NCBI RefSeq assembly: GCF_036924515.1
Contig: NZ_JAZHRR010000001.1
Coordinates: forward strand, 2,699,001 to 2,763,000
Source of the DNA: Bradyrhizobium sp. AZCC 1610
Lineage (GTDB): Bacteria > Pseudomonadota > Alphaproteobacteria > Rhizobiales > Xanthobacteraceae
DNA length: 64,000 nt
Direction of reading: 5' to 3'
Shown: in pieces, positions 46,132 to 55,055 of the stretch
How positions within the stretch are numbered: the stretch's first letter is position 1
Layout of the letters: each line of letters starts with the position of its first letter
Notes under the pieces: generated by a model
What the model was told of the DNA's origin: nothing
Seen by the model: only the letters and a program-made list of their open reading frames with translations
Database searches by the model: none
Program-made: the position numbers and the translations under genes

Positions 46132-46536
46132 ATGTTCCTACGTATCTGTTCTGCCGTATTCCTGACGTTCTTCCTTCTCAGCGGAGCGGCGCAGGCCCAG
46201 CTTCAACTCCAGTTTCAGCCGCCGCAGACCTCGTTCCGTTCCCTGTTCAAAGTGCCCGATCCGCGCGGCGAGTTCGTGCGGCTCTGCGCGCCCCATATGG
46301 TCGGACGCTGGGCGCACCCCGAAAGCGTTTGCAGCTGTCTGCACGACCACGCCGCCGCGACCGTGGAAGATGCCGACCTGCGCGAGGCGCTGCTGCGCGG
46401 CATCAGCGAGACCGGGGTGCCGACGATCGAGACCGCCTGGGTGCCGCCGTCGAAGCAGTCCGAAATCGGCCCGACCTTCACCAAAATCGCCAAGCCTACC
46501 CTGCAATGCATGTTCGAGCCGGCGACGAACCAGTAA
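46132..46536 (+). CDS. Exported protein of unknown function
   Basis: The 134-residue protein has a signal peptide (FLRICSAVFLTFFLLSGAAQ, cut after AQA) and a mature domain with four cysteines, among them RLCAPHMVGRWAHPESVCSC and the final LQCMFE. The frame is open upstream, but the signal peptide fixes the ATG at 46132. The cysteine pattern suggests two disulfides or a small metal site. The family was not recognised. Confidence 0.75.
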   Translation: MFLRICSAVFLTFFLLSGAAQAQLQLQFQPPQTSFRSLFKVPDPRGEFVRLCAPHMVGRWAHPESVCSCLHDHAAATVEDADLREALLRGISETGVPTIETAWVPPSKQSEIGPTFTKIAKPTLQCMFEPATNQ

Positions 46537-46808
46537 GCGGCCGGCTACCCGATCCGGCTCGCGCCAACTGGCTTGATGACGAGCGCGGCCGCGTCGGATC
46601 CTTCAGTCACCTCGGCTGCATCCTACAGCACGACACGCTGAAGACGGCGGCTTCGCCGCATGGTGATCACCGCCGCCACGAGGAACGCCGGCATCGGCAA
46701 GGAGACCTTCGAGCGCAAACGCGGCGCGCTGTGGCGGGGAGTCATCGCCAAATACGGAAGTTGGTAGTATAGGCTTGCTATCGAGATCGGTTGCACAAGG
46801 GAGCTATC

Positions 46809-47258
46809 ATGCGATCTCTTCTTATCGGCCTTATCGGCTTATTGTCACTGGCCACATCTTCGGCGTCCGCCGCCGACGCTGCGAACCAGGAAGCCAACAA
46901 GAAGGCCGTGCTCGAATTCTACGATGCGGCGCTCAACCGGAAGGATTTTGACGCCGCCGCGAAGTTCTTCGGACCGCACTACATTCAGCACAATCCGACG
47001 GCGCCGGACGGTATCGAAGGCTTCAAGGCGTTCCTCGGATTCCTGCGCGAGAAATTTCCGGACTCCCGCAGCGAGATCAAGCGTGCCTTTGCGGACGGCG
47101 ACCACGTGATCGTGCACGTTCACAGCGTCCGCGAGAAGGGTACGCGCGGCCGCGCCATCGTCGACATTTTCAGGCTCGAGAACGGCAAGATCGTCGAGCA
47201 CTGGGACGTCGTGCAGGAGATTCCGGAGAAGGCCGCCAACACCAACGGCATGTTCTAG
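46809..47258 (+). CDS. Exported SnoaL/NTF2-like protein
   Basis: The 149-residue protein has a signal peptide (RSLLIGLIGLLSLATSSASA) and a cone-shaped SnoaL fold: NKKAVLEFYDAALNRKDFDA, YIQHNPTAPDGIEGFKAFLG, and VDIFRLENGKIVEHWDVVQE. Family members are cyclases or binding proteins; a periplasmic one has no fixed role. AAGGGAG precedes the ATG. Confidence 0.85.
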   Translation: MRSLLIGLIGLLSLATSSASAADAANQEANKKAVLEFYDAALNRKDFDAAAKFFGPHYIQHNPTAPDGIEGFKAFLGFLREKFPDSRSEIKRAFADGDHVIVHVHSVREKGTRGRAIVDIFRLENGKIVEHWDVVQEIPEKAANTNGMF

Positions 47259-47277
47259 CGCGCTGTCGCGCCGCCCA

Positions 47278-47535
47278 CTATCGCTTCTTCGTTCCGAGCC
47301 TCGGAATGCATTTGCGGGTGCGCAGCACGCCCGAGGTGGTCATCTGCGAGCCCTGGACCTCCTTGATCTGTCCGGCAGGGCACGACCCATCGTCGACCAG
47401 CACGCGCTGGCCGAGCCGCAGGTCGATAATGTCCTGCTCGCGCGAGGCCACCTGGGCTAGGGCGGGACTCGTAAGGAGCCACAGCGCGACGCCGGCGGGC
47501 AGGGCAAGCGATCGGGCAGCCTTTGTCGTCATCAT
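47278..47535 (-). CDS. Small exported protein of Bradyrhizobium type
   Basis: The 85-residue protein has a signal peptide (TTKAARSLALPAGVALWLLT, cut near ALAQ) and the mature part DLRLGQRVLVDDGSCPAGQI, ending CIPRLGTKKR with two cysteines. The ATG at 47535 is used. A GTG at 47550 would add five residues and overlap the stop of the preceding gene by 4 bases (GTGA), so the longer start is possible. Function unknown. Confidence 0.75.
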   Translation of the reverse strand: MMTTKAARSLALPAGVALWLLTSPALAQVASREQDIIDLRLGQRVLVDDGSCPAGQIKEVQGSQMTTSGVLRTRKCIPRLGTKKR

Positions 47536-47546
47536 TCCGGCCTCGC

Positions 47547-47702
47547 TCACTTGGTCTTGATCTTCAGCCCATCGGGCCCGACATTGATCTGCAGGCCCTC
47601 GGGTTCTTGCTTGGCTTTATAGAGATTGTAGCCGAGCGCGCCGACCGCGACGATCAACACGCCGATGATGAGATAGAGGAGGACATTGCGATTGCCGGGC
47701 AT
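47547..47702 (-). CDS. 51-residue single-pass membrane protein
   Basis: The frame reads MPGNRNVLLYLIIGVLIVAV then GALGYNLYKAKQEPEGLQIN and ends KIKTK. One N-terminal helix and a polar periplasmic or cytoplasmic tail are visible. The stop overlaps a GTG of the downstream exported protein, which suggests the two are one translational unit. The ribosome site is weak (GGAACCACCGG). Confidence 0.65.
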   Translation of the reverse strand: MPGNRNVLLYLIIGVLIVAVGALGYNLYKAKQEPEGLQINVGPDGLKIKTK

Positions 47703-47783
47703 CCGGTGGTTCCGTCATGATGATGCACGGCGAGCTTAGTGACGCGGCGGCGATTCTCATAGAGCACGGGCAGTGCTGCGCCG

Positions 47784-49289
47784 CTACGGCCCTGTCGCGG
47801 ACTTCAGCCTTCGTACGCCGGTTCCGCTGTTCGCTTTGCGGTTTGCCCGCAGGGCAGCCAGCGATGCCTCCGCCAGTCTTTCGGCCGATGCAATCAGTTG
47901 CGGGATCGGATGGCCGGCAAAGCCGAGGACGAAGCCCGGTAGCGGGCGCGCGCGAAAACAGGTTTCTGCCAAGAGCCAGCCCGCGACGCCGGCATCGGCC
48001 TTTGCCTTCGCTGCGACGCGCGGATCAGTCGATGGATCGAACCGCGCGACCAGATGCAGCCCCTGCGAGGGTACCGGTACCGATAGCTGTCCGTCCGATG
48101 CTGCCGACAACGTCGAAGCCAGGAAGTCGCGCGCTTCGCGATAGATCCCGCGCACATTGCGCAGGTTTGCCGCGAACGCGCCCGAATTCAGCATGTCTGC
48201 GACCGCGCCCTCCAATAGCGTGCCGGGAAAGCGGTCGAGCGCGGCGCGGGCCGTCGCCACCGGCCCGACCAGCCGTTCGGGCAGCGCGCAGTAGCCGATG
48301 CGCAATCCGGGAAACAGTGTCTTTGCAAACGTGCCCATGTAGATGACGCGCGAGAGGTGATCGATGCCGGCGAGCGACAGCAATGGCGCACCGTCGTATC
48401 GAAATTCGCTGTCGTAATCGTCCTCGATCACGAAGGCGCCGGCATCCCTTGCCCATTCGAGCAATTCCAGCCGCCGCGGCATCGACATCTGCACGCCGAG
48501 CGGAAACTGGTGCGATGGCGTCACATACGCCGCGCCCGCCGACGGTGCGAGGGCCCGGCCCCTGGCCACGATCATGCCTGAGGCGTCGACCGGCACGGAG
48601 ACGGGGCGCAGGCCATAATGCCCGATCGCTCTTCGCGCGGCGGGATAGCCGGGATCCTCGCACCAGATTTGATCGCCGGGCTTGAGAATCGCGCCCAGCA
48701 CGATCCTCAAGCTATGCTGCGTTCCCGACGTCAGCATGATCTGGTCCGGATCGCAGCGCAGCCCGCGCGCCGACAACAGGTGATCGGCAATCGCGGCGCG
48801 GAGTTCGCGGCTGCCCCGCGGGTCGCCGTACTGAAGGTGCTCGGTGCCGAAGGCGCGCAGGCGGCGGCCGGCAAACGACCTGAAGCGCTGCAGTGCCCTT
48901 TCATCGATATGGGTGCAGCCGAGCGCCAGCGGGCCTTGCTGCGGCGCCTCGATCGCGATCTTGGTCTTGCGCGCGTCGCTGGCGCGGGTCGGAATGCGCG
49001 CGGCGACGAACGTACCGGAGCCGACGGTCGCCACAGCAAAGCCGTCCGCGATCAGCCGCTCATAGGCCGAGGTGACGGCGTTGCGGCGAAAGCCGGTCTG
49101 TTTTGCAAGCGTACGCTGCGGCGGCAGCGGCTCTCCCGGTTTTGCGATCCCGCCCGTTATGGCGTGGCAGAGCGCCTGATAGAGCCGGTGCTGCGAGGAG
49201 GCGCCCGGCGTCACGTGCGGACCGGAAAGGTCGAGCGCCAGCTCGGCCTTGCGTCGCGACGGCGGAGAATTGGTCGGAATTTTTCGCAT
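47784..49289 (-). CDS. MocR-type GntR/aminotransferase regulator
   Basis: The 501-residue protein joins a winged-helix domain (RLYQALCHAITGGIAKPGEP, then FRRNAVTSAYERLIADG) to a fold-type I aminotransferase domain with EDDYDSEFRYDG and the PLP lysine in YMGTFAKTLFPGLRIGY. MocR proteins sense PLP or amino compounds and usually control a divergent gene, here the flavin-binding protein 73 bases away. The ATG at 49289 gives the usual N-terminus. Confidence 0.92.
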   Translation of the reverse strand: MRKIPTNSPPSRRKAELALDLSGPHVTPGASSQHRLYQALCHAITGGIAKPGEPLPPQRTLAKQTGFRRNAVTSAYERLIADGFAVATVGSGTFVAARIPTRASDARKTKIAIEAPQQGPLALGCTHIDERALQRFRSFAGRRLRAFGTEHLQYGDPRGSRELRAAIADHLLSARGLRCDPDQIMLTSGTQHSLRIVLGAILKPGDQIWCEDPGYPAARRAIGHYGLRPVSVPVDASGMIVARGRALAPSAGAAYVTPSHQFPLGVQMSMPRRLELLEWARDAGAFVIEDDYDSEFRYDGAPLLSLAGIDHLSRVIYMGTFAKTLFPGLRIGYCALPERLVGPVATARAALDRFPGTLLEGAVADMLNSGAFAANLRNVRGIYREARDFLASTLSAASDGQLSVPVPSQGLHLVARFDPSTDPRVAAKAKADAGVAGWLLAETCFRARPLPGFVLGFAGHPIPQLIASAERLAEASLAALRANRKANSGTGVRRLKSATGP

Positions 49290-49362
49290 GGAATTGGCAC
49301 TATCGCAGACCAAATTCGCCGGTACAACTTCTTCTACTGAGCCAATCCCGAGAGGAACTGAC

Positions 49363-50091
49363 GTGATAACCGAAGGCGAAACCACCACTTCCTACCCGTT
49401 GTCACCACGCAACCGGGTCAAGCGCATGCATGAGCGCGGCTCTTACGACCGAGCGACGATTCACAGCCTGCTCGATGCTTCGATGCTCTGCCACGTTTCC
49501 TACGTGGTCGACGGCCAACCCTACTGCACGCCGACCTTCTTCTGGCGGGAGGGAAGCCGGCTGTACTGGCATGGCAGCAGCGCCAGCCGTATGCTGAGGA
49601 ACCAGTCCGGCGGCCAGCGGGTCTGCCTCACGGTCGCGCACCTCGATAGCCTCGTGCTGGCGCGTTGCGGCTTCAATCATTCGGCGGATTACCGCGCCGT
49701 GATGGCCTTCGGCACGGCCTACCTCGTAGGCGATGAGGCGGAGAAGGAGCGCGCGCTGGTTGCCATGGTCGACCGCTTCTTTCCGGATCGGACCGCGAGT
49801 CTGCGGCAAAGCACGGTACAGGAGATCAAGGCGACGTCGGTGATTGCGATGGAAATCGAGCAGGCGTCCGCCAAGATCAGGTCGAAGGGCGTCGCCGACG
49901 ACGACGAGGACTACGAATTGCCCATCTATGCCGAGCGCATTCCGGTGCGCACCGTGCTGGGCGCGCCCGAACCCTGTCCGCGGCTTCTCGATGGTGTCGA
50001 GCGTCCGGCGTCGCTGCGTGGCTATTCGGAAGGCCGCCTGCTCGAAGATGCATTGCGGGATGCACATTTTGCGCATTACACGGGCGGCTGA
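49363..50091 (+). CDS. Pyridoxamine 5'-phosphate oxidase-like flavin-binding protein
   Basis: The 242-residue protein has the split-barrel flavin fold: KRMHERGSYDRATIHSLLDA, CHVSYVVDGQPYCTPTFFWR, and LYWHGSSASRMLRNQSGGQR. It is of the NimA-like, PNPOx-related group. The GTG at 49363 follows GAGAGGAA. As the neighbour of a PLP-dependent MocR regulator it may act in vitamin B6 or nitro/flavin chemistry; that is inference. Confidence 0.85.
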   Translation: MITEGETTTSYPLSPRNRVKRMHERGSYDRATIHSLLDASMLCHVSYVVDGQPYCTPTFFWREGSRLYWHGSSASRMLRNQSGGQRVCLTVAHLDSLVLARCGFNHSADYRAVMAFGTAYLVGDEAEKERALVAMVDRFFPDRTASLRQSTVQEIKATSVIAMEIEQASAKIRSKGVADDDEDYELPIYAERIPVRTVLGAPEPCPRLLDGVERPASLRGYSEGRLLEDALRDAHFAHYTGG

Positions 50092-50147
50092 GATCGGGGT
50101 AGGGTGTGCGCTCCCGATCTCTTTGAATTCTCGACTGGAGCCGCCGC

Positions 50148-51425
50148 ATGACTGCCGATACGCAACAAAAAATCCTCGACGCCGTCGACGCCGGCTTTGA
50201 TGCGCAACTGGCCACGACGCGGGATTTCGTTGCGATTCCTTCGACCCGCGGCGCCGAAGGGCCGTGCCAGGACATGATCGGCGACCTCCTGCGCCAGCGC
50301 GGCTATGAGGTCGACGACTGGCATATCGACGTCGGGGATTTGAAGGATCTGCGTGGCTTCGGCCCGATCGAGCACGACTTCTCCAAAGCGCGCACCGTGG
50401 TCGGCACTTACCGGCCGTCGAACAACGCCGGCAAATCGCTGATCCTGCAGGGCCACTGTGACGTCGTGCCGGCCGGCCCCCTCGATATGTGGGAGACGCC
50501 GCCGTTCTCGCCCGTGGTGAAAGACGGAAAAATGTATGGCCGCGGCGCCTGCGACATGAAGTCCGGCACCATCGGCGCGCTCTATGCGCTGGATGCGATC
50601 AAGGCCGCAGGGCTGCGTCCCACAGCGCGCATCCACTTCCAGTCCGTGATCGAGGAAGAGAGCACCGGCGTCGGCGCGCTGTCGACCTTGCAGCGCGGCT
50701 ACCGCGCGGACGCCTGCTTCATCCCGGAGCCGACCGGCGAGACGATGGTGCGCTCGCAGGTCGGCGTGATCTGGTTTCGCCTGAAGGTGCGCGGCTTCCC
50801 GGTGCATGTGTTCGAGGCCGGCGCCGGCGCCAACGCGATCATGGCGGCGTATCATCTGATTCATGCGCTGCAAAAGCTCGAGGCCGACTGGAACGAGCGC
50901 GCCAAGGCCGATCGTCACTTCCAGGCGGTCGCCCATCCGCTGAACTTCAATCCCGGCATCATCAAGGGCGGCGACTGGGCTTCCAGCGTGCCGGCCTGGT
51001 GTGACGTCGATTGCCGCATCGCCATCCTGCCGGGCTGGTCGATCGCCGAATGCCAGAAGGAGATTTTGGCCTGCGTGTCGGCGGCCGCACGCGACCATCG
51101 CTTTCTCTCCAACAACCCGCCGCAGGTCGAGTGGTCGGGCTTCCTGTCGGAGGGCTACGAGCTGACGAATTCCGCCGAGCCGGAAGCCGCATTTGCAAAA
51201 GCGTTTGGCGCAATCTATGGCGGCACGGTGCCCGACCGCGCGTTCACCGCGCTGACCGATACGCGGTTCTACGGCCTGAACTACAACATCCCGAGCCTCT
51301 GCTTCGGCGCGACAGGCGCGGCGATGCACGGCTTCAACGAATATGTCGAACTGGAGTCGCTGCGGAAGTCGACCAAAGCGACCGCGCTGTTCATCGCGGA
51401 ATGGTGCGGGGTGGAGAGGGTGTAG
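50148..51425 (+). CDS. M20-family deacylase (ArgE/DapE type)
   Basis: The 425-residue di-zinc hydrolase removes an acyl group from an amino-acid-like substrate. Metal-binding and catalytic residues are in LILQGHCDVVPAGP, RGACDMKSG and IEEESTGVG. The dimerisation domain carries GFPVHVFEAGAGANA, and the late metal histidine is in GAAMHGFNEYVELESL. The substrate is unknown. It precedes a repeat element and converges on the metal-binding-type protein. Confidence 0.9.
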   Translation: MTADTQQKILDAVDAGFDAQLATTRDFVAIPSTRGAEGPCQDMIGDLLRQRGYEVDDWHIDVGDLKDLRGFGPIEHDFSKARTVVGTYRPSNNAGKSLILQGHCDVVPAGPLDMWETPPFSPVVKDGKMYGRGACDMKSGTIGALYALDAIKAAGLRPTARIHFQSVIEEESTGVGALSTLQRGYRADACFIPEPTGETMVRSQVGVIWFRLKVRGFPVHVFEAGAGANAIMAAYHLIHALQKLEADWNERAKADRHFQAVAHPLNFNPGIIKGGDWASSVPAWCDVDCRIAILPGWSIAECQKEILACVSAAARDHRFLSNNPPQVEWSGFLSEGYELTNSAEPEAAFAKAFGAIYGGTVPDRAFTALTDTRFYGLNYNIPSLCFGATGAAMHGFNEYVELESLRKSTKATALFIAEWCGVERV

Positions 51426-51437
51426 ACGCTCTCTCCA

Positions 51438-51520
51438 CGTTGCGAGGAGCAACGCGACGAAGCAATCCATGCTTCAGCGTGCGTGGACAGATGGATTGCT
51501 TCGCTTCGCTCGCAATGACG
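51438..51520. repeat. Palindromic interspersed repeat, family A, copy 2
   Basis: It starts CGTTGCGAGGAGCAACGCGA and ends GCTTCGCTCGCAATGACG, with the same GAAGCAATCCAT/GATGGATTGCTTC inner arms as the copy at 28099. The middle is shorter. It lies between two convergent stop codons. Confidence 0.8.
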
Positions 51521-51529
51521 GCGGAGAGT

Positions 51530-52318
51530 TCACGGCTGCTCCGGCCACAACGCCTTCACGATCGCATCCAGCCCATCCGTTAGCGCCGCCGGTCCCGGCT
51601 GCAGGATGATCGTCGATTTGATCTCGACGATGCGGTTGTTGCGCACCGCCGGGATATCGCTCCAGCCGGGACGCTGTCGGATGCGATCGGGCACCACCTT
51701 CTTGCCGCACCATGACGCGAGGATCACGTCCGGGGCGGCCTCGCGGACCACGTCGGGCGCAATGATCCGGTCCTTGGCCGCCTGCTGAAACCGCAGCTTC
51801 GGCAGCGCGTCGTCGCCGCCGGCGATCTCGATCAGTTCGGATACCCAGCCGATGCCGGAGATCAGCGGATCGTCCCATTCCTCGAAATACACCTTCGGCT
51901 TGGGTGAGAGGCGGGGCGTTGCCGCGATATGCGCGAGGCGAGCTTCGAATCCGGTCGCGAGCTGATCAGCCCGCTCCGCCGCACCGACAATGGCGCCGAG
52001 CGTGCGGATCATCGCGAAAATGCCCGCAATGTCGCGCTGGTTGAAGACGTGAATGGCGACGCCCGCGCGCACGAGATCGGCGACGATGCCAGCCTGCAGG
52101 TCGGAGAAGGCCAGCACGAGATCGGGCTCGAGCGCCAAAATCTTCGGAATGTCCGCGGAGATGAAGGCGGAAACCCGCGGCTTCTCGCGGCGCACTTGTG
52201 GCGGCCGCACCGCATAGCCGGAGACGCCGACGATGCGGTCCTGCTCGCCGAGCAGATACAGCGTCTCGACGGTCTCTTCGGTCAGGCAGACGATCCGGCG
52301 AGGTGGGAACTGGCGCAT
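51530..52318 (-). CDS. BtuF-type helical-backbone metal/cobalamin-binding protein
   Basis: The 262-residue protein begins MRQFPPRRIVCLTEETVETL and has the class III binding-protein plan: GVSGYAVRPPQVRREKPRVS, the long backbone helix ELADQLATGFEARLAHIAAT-type region, and WDDPLISGIGWVSELIEIAG. It has no signal peptide, which is odd for a transport protein, and no permease or ATPase neighbours. The frame upstream is open only because it reads into the adjoining repeat (MDCRVKPGNDV), so the start at 52318 is used. Confidence 0.8.
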   Translation of the reverse strand: MRQFPPRRIVCLTEETVETLYLLGEQDRIVGVSGYAVRPPQVRREKPRVSAFISADIPKILALEPDLVLAFSDLQAGIVADLVRAGVAIHVFNQRDIAGIFAMIRTLGAIVGAAERADQLATGFEARLAHIAATPRLSPKPKVYFEEWDDPLISGIGWVSELIEIAGGDDALPKLRFQQAAKDRIIAPDVVREAAPDVILASWCGKKVVPDRIRQRPGWSDIPAVRNNRIVEIKSTIILQPGPAALTDGLDAIVKALWPEQP

Positions 52319-52371
52319 GCCGACGATATGCCGAATTAACAGGGCATTGTCACGGCAGCCATTACCTGGAA

Positions 52372-52462
52372 CGTCATTGCCGGGCTTGACCCGGCAATCC
52401 ATCCTCACAAAAACATCTCTTTTGGAAGATGGATGGATACGCGGGTCAAGCCCGCGTATGAC
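52372..52462. repeat. Palindromic interspersed repeat, family B
   Basis: CGTCATTGCCGGGCTTGACC and GGCAATCCATC are answered by GATGGATACGCGGGTCAAGC and CCGCGTATGAC. It is a different family from the 28099 element and is translated as MDCRVKPGNDV-type peptides in annotated genomes. It ends 26 bases before the thioesterase start. Confidence 0.8.
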
Positions 52463-52487
52463 AGATTACAGAAAAGCCGGAGGACGA

Positions 52488-52886
52488 ATGACGCCGCTTG
52501 AGAAAATCCAGTCGATGAAGATGCCGTTTGCCGAATTGAAGGGGGTGACCTTCACGGAAGCCGGTATGGATCGGGTGGTGGCCAAGATGCTGGTGCGGCC
52601 GGACCTCTGCACGCTGCGGAACACGATTCACGGCGGCGCGATCATGGCATTCGCGGATTCGGTCGGCGCTGCGGCAACCGTCATCAACCTGCCCGCCGAC
52701 GCCAAGGGCACCACGACGATCGAGAGCAAGACCAATTTCATCGGCGGCGCCAAGGAAGGGTCGACCGTGATCGCCACCGCCACGCCGGTGCATCGGGGAC
52801 GCCGCACTCAGGTCTGGCAGACCCGGCTGGAAACCGAGGACGGCAAGCTGGTGGCGATCGTGACCCAGACGCAGATGGTGCTGTAG
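52488..52886 (+). CDS. PaaI-type thioesterase
   Basis: The 132-residue hotdog-fold protein has the PaaI motif NTIHGGAIMAFADSVGAAAT with the catalytic Asp and the strand TTIESKTNFIGGAKEGSTVI. It would hydrolyse acyl- or aryl-CoA thioesters. GGAGGA stands 5 bases before the ATG. It converges on the aldoxime dehydratase, with 2 bases between the stops. Confidence 0.88.
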   Translation: MTPLEKIQSMKMPFAELKGVTFTEAGMDRVVAKMLVRPDLCTLRNTIHGGAIMAFADSVGAAATVINLPADAKGTTTIESKTNFIGGAKEGSTVIATATPVHRGRRTQVWQTRLETEDGKLVAIVTQTQMVL

Positions 52887-52888
52887 CT

Positions 52889-53938
52889 TTACGCCGCGTC
52901 CACCGTCTGCACCGCGTTCAGCATCCCGGTTTTCGGATGACAATCCACGTATTCGAAAAGCTGTTCGTCGGCGCCGGCGACGGTGACCTCGTGGTAGAGC
53001 CGCAGTTTTGCGGCCGGCCCCAGGGTCGACAGATATTTCATGGCGGCGCCGAAAATCTTGACGTGGGCCGGGTGCGATTCCGCCCAGCGCTCCAGCGCCG
53101 ACAGGCTTTTCCACCAGCTCATGCCGTAGGATTTCTCCGTCGTCGCGCCGTCGGGGCCAATGACCGTCATGTAACGGTTGGCGTAGCAGCCAATCGAACG
53201 TCCTTGGTCGCGCAGGAAATCCATGCCTTCGCGCAGCACCGGCTCGACATCGCCAAGGTACATCTTGCGCTCGGCGGCTTCGGTATCGCCCCAATCCTGA
53301 CCCGACCGGATCAGGCAGAGGTTGTCATGCGGGATGATCCGGATGCACGCGCCGTCGCGGATCGCGCGTGCGGAGCCTGAAGGCGCCATCTCGCTGATCT
53401 GGGACAACGGGATGCGATCGCGCATGCCGCCCCAATAGGCGTGCTCCAAGATCTCACCGCTCATGCCGTCGGCCAGAACGGCGACGCCTTCGGGCCTTCC
53501 GAGGGAAGAGAACAACGTCTCATAGCCTTCCACGGACGGGTAAAGCGCTTCGATGAAGGTCCCGAACCCGCTGTTGATCCGCTGGTCGCCGGTCCAGCGC
53601 TCTCGCGCGGCCGGAAACCAGCGGTCGAATTTTTGCCGGTCGTCCCAATAGGCCACCGTGACAATGTTGGTGAAACCGGCTTCGTCGACATAGCTCGCGC
53701 GGTCCCAATACGCCGGACCATCGGCCGTTGCGAAATCCGAAGCGAGCCGCGCCAACGCCTGTTCCGCGGCGGCGTTGAGCGTGCCGCGGGATTGGACGCC
53801 GAAATAGGCCATTACCACCCGCGTCACGCTTGGCCTGTGTCGCGCCACGAAGGACGGGTAGGGCGGCGCATAATCGTCGCCGACCCGGCGGTGACGCGTT
53901 CGTACGGTTTGCAGATGCTCCGGGATCGCGGATTCCAT
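52889..53938 (-). CDS. Heme-containing aldoxime dehydratase
   Basis: The 349-residue enzyme removes water from aldoximes to give nitriles. It carries the family stretches VTRVVMAYFGVQSRG, HAYWGGMRDRIPLSQISEM (with Arg173 in the active site) and the heme region SWWKSLSALERWAESHPAHV, followed by RLYHEVTVAG with conserved histidines 289, 292 and 316. It follows the nitrilase gene on the same strand with 30 bases between, so the nitrile made here can be used directly. Confidence 0.92.
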   Translation of the reverse strand: MESAIPEHLQTVRTRHRRVGDDYAPPYPSFVARHRPSVTRVVMAYFGVQSRGTLNAAAEQALARLASDFATADGPAYWDRASYVDEAGFTNIVTVAYWDDRQKFDRWFPAARERWTGDQRINSGFGTFIEALYPSVEGYETLFSSLGRPEGVAVLADGMSGEILEHAYWGGMRDRIPLSQISEMAPSGSARAIRDGACIRIIPHDNLCLIRSGQDWGDTEAAERKMYLGDVEPVLREGMDFLRDQGRSIGCYANRYMTVIGPDGATTEKSYGMSWWKSLSALERWAESHPAHVKIFGAAMKYLSTLGPAAKLRLYHEVTVAGADEQLFEYVDCHPKTGMLNAVQTVDAA

Positions 53939-53968
53939 CGGCCTGCTCCTTATCCGAATTGAAGCGCC

Positions 53969-54982
53969 TCAGGCCTGCAGCCTGATTTCGCTCATGACCT
54001 CGGCATCGACGGGAAGCGAGAAATGCTCGACGCGGTTGGCGCGTGTGGTGTTGAGCAATAGCCGCGTCACGTCCGGCCTCGAATAATGCCCGGCCGGATC
54101 GGCGGCGTTCTTCGCCACGCCGATCATGCCGAGATCGATGTCGGCGTACAAAATGCCTTCCTGGTCGGGCGGCAGCTTCTCGGCAAGCGAACTGCCGTCC
54201 GGCCCGTAGATCACGGCGTGGCCGCCGCCGACATGCAGGAAGGCATGTTTTTCGGGGGAATCGCAGAGCTCCTCGATCATTGCCTGCGAGACGACAGCGC
54301 AGGGACCGAGGAAGAAGCACGAGCCTTCGACCGCATAGACCTTGCTGGCGGCGTTGTTGACCTCATGGCCGAGCGCATGCGCGAACGGGTCGTACAGCGA
54401 AAAACTCGGCCAGGCGCCGACATGCACCTGTTCGTTCTGGGCGTACATCGCGTATTTCGACAGCGGCTGCAGGTGCTCCCAGCAGCACAGCGCGCCGAGC
54501 CGTCCGACGTCGGCGCGGTCGTGGACCGCGAGGTCGCTGCCGTCGCCTTCGCCGAACACAGTGCGTTCGGCATGGGTCGGACGCAGTTTCCGGCGCCTGG
54601 CGATGGTTTCGCCGTCGGGTCCGATCAGCCATTGCGCAATATAGAGGCTGCCACCGTCGCGTTCGGACAGCCCGAGCACGGCGGTCAGCTTGGCGCGCTT
54701 GACGGCTTGGCGGATCTTTTCCGCCTGCGGGCTGTCGAAGGCGAGCGAGTTGTCGAAGTAGCGCTGCACAAAGCCGCGGCCGATCGCCCAGGCGGGCGCG
54801 CCAAGCCAGATCTGCCACGGATATCCGGGAATGAAGGTTTCAGGAAACGCGATCAGCTTGGCGCCTTGCGCGGAAGCTTCCTCGATCAGCGCGATGGTCT
54901 TGTCCACGGTTGCATCGAGGTCGAGAAAGACCGGCGCCGCCTGAACCACCGCCACCTTGTACTTCTGATGAACCAGACCCAT
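53969..54982 (-). CDS. Nitrilase (carbon-nitrogen hydrolase)
   Basis: The 337-residue enzyme converts nitriles to carboxylic acids and ammonia. The catalytic triad is Glu48 (IAFPETFIPGYPW), Lys132 (RRRKLRPTHAERTVFGEGDG) and Cys167 (GALCCWEHLQPL). These surroundings are those of true nitrilases rather than amidases. AAAGGA lies about 9 bases ahead of the ATG at 54982. It is encoded between an AraC regulator and an aldoxime dehydratase, all reading the same way. Confidence 0.93.
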   Translation of the reverse strand: MGLVHQKYKVAVVQAAPVFLDLDATVDKTIALIEEASAQGAKLIAFPETFIPGYPWQIWLGAPAWAIGRGFVQRYFDNSLAFDSPQAEKIRQAVKRAKLTAVLGLSERDGGSLYIAQWLIGPDGETIARRRKLRPTHAERTVFGEGDGSDLAVHDRADVGRLGALCCWEHLQPLSKYAMYAQNEQVHVGAWPSFSLYDPFAHALGHEVNNAASKVYAVEGSCFFLGPCAVVSQAMIEELCDSPEKHAFLHVGGGHAVIYGPDGSSLAEKLPPDQEGILYADIDLGMIGVAKNAADPAGHYSRPDVTRLLLNTTRANRVEHFSLPVDAEVMSEIRLQA

Positions 54983-55055
54983 CGCATCAATCCTTTCGCG
55001 TTGGCGAACCGACAATCGCTGGGTCGCAAGCCTACAGCCATGGCAACGCGCGCCG

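Noticed and set aside
46660..46767. Short frame MVITAATRNAGIGKETFERK ending in KYGSW
   Set aside because: It has 35 residues, no ribosome site and no recognisable family; it may be a gene remnant but nothing supports expression.
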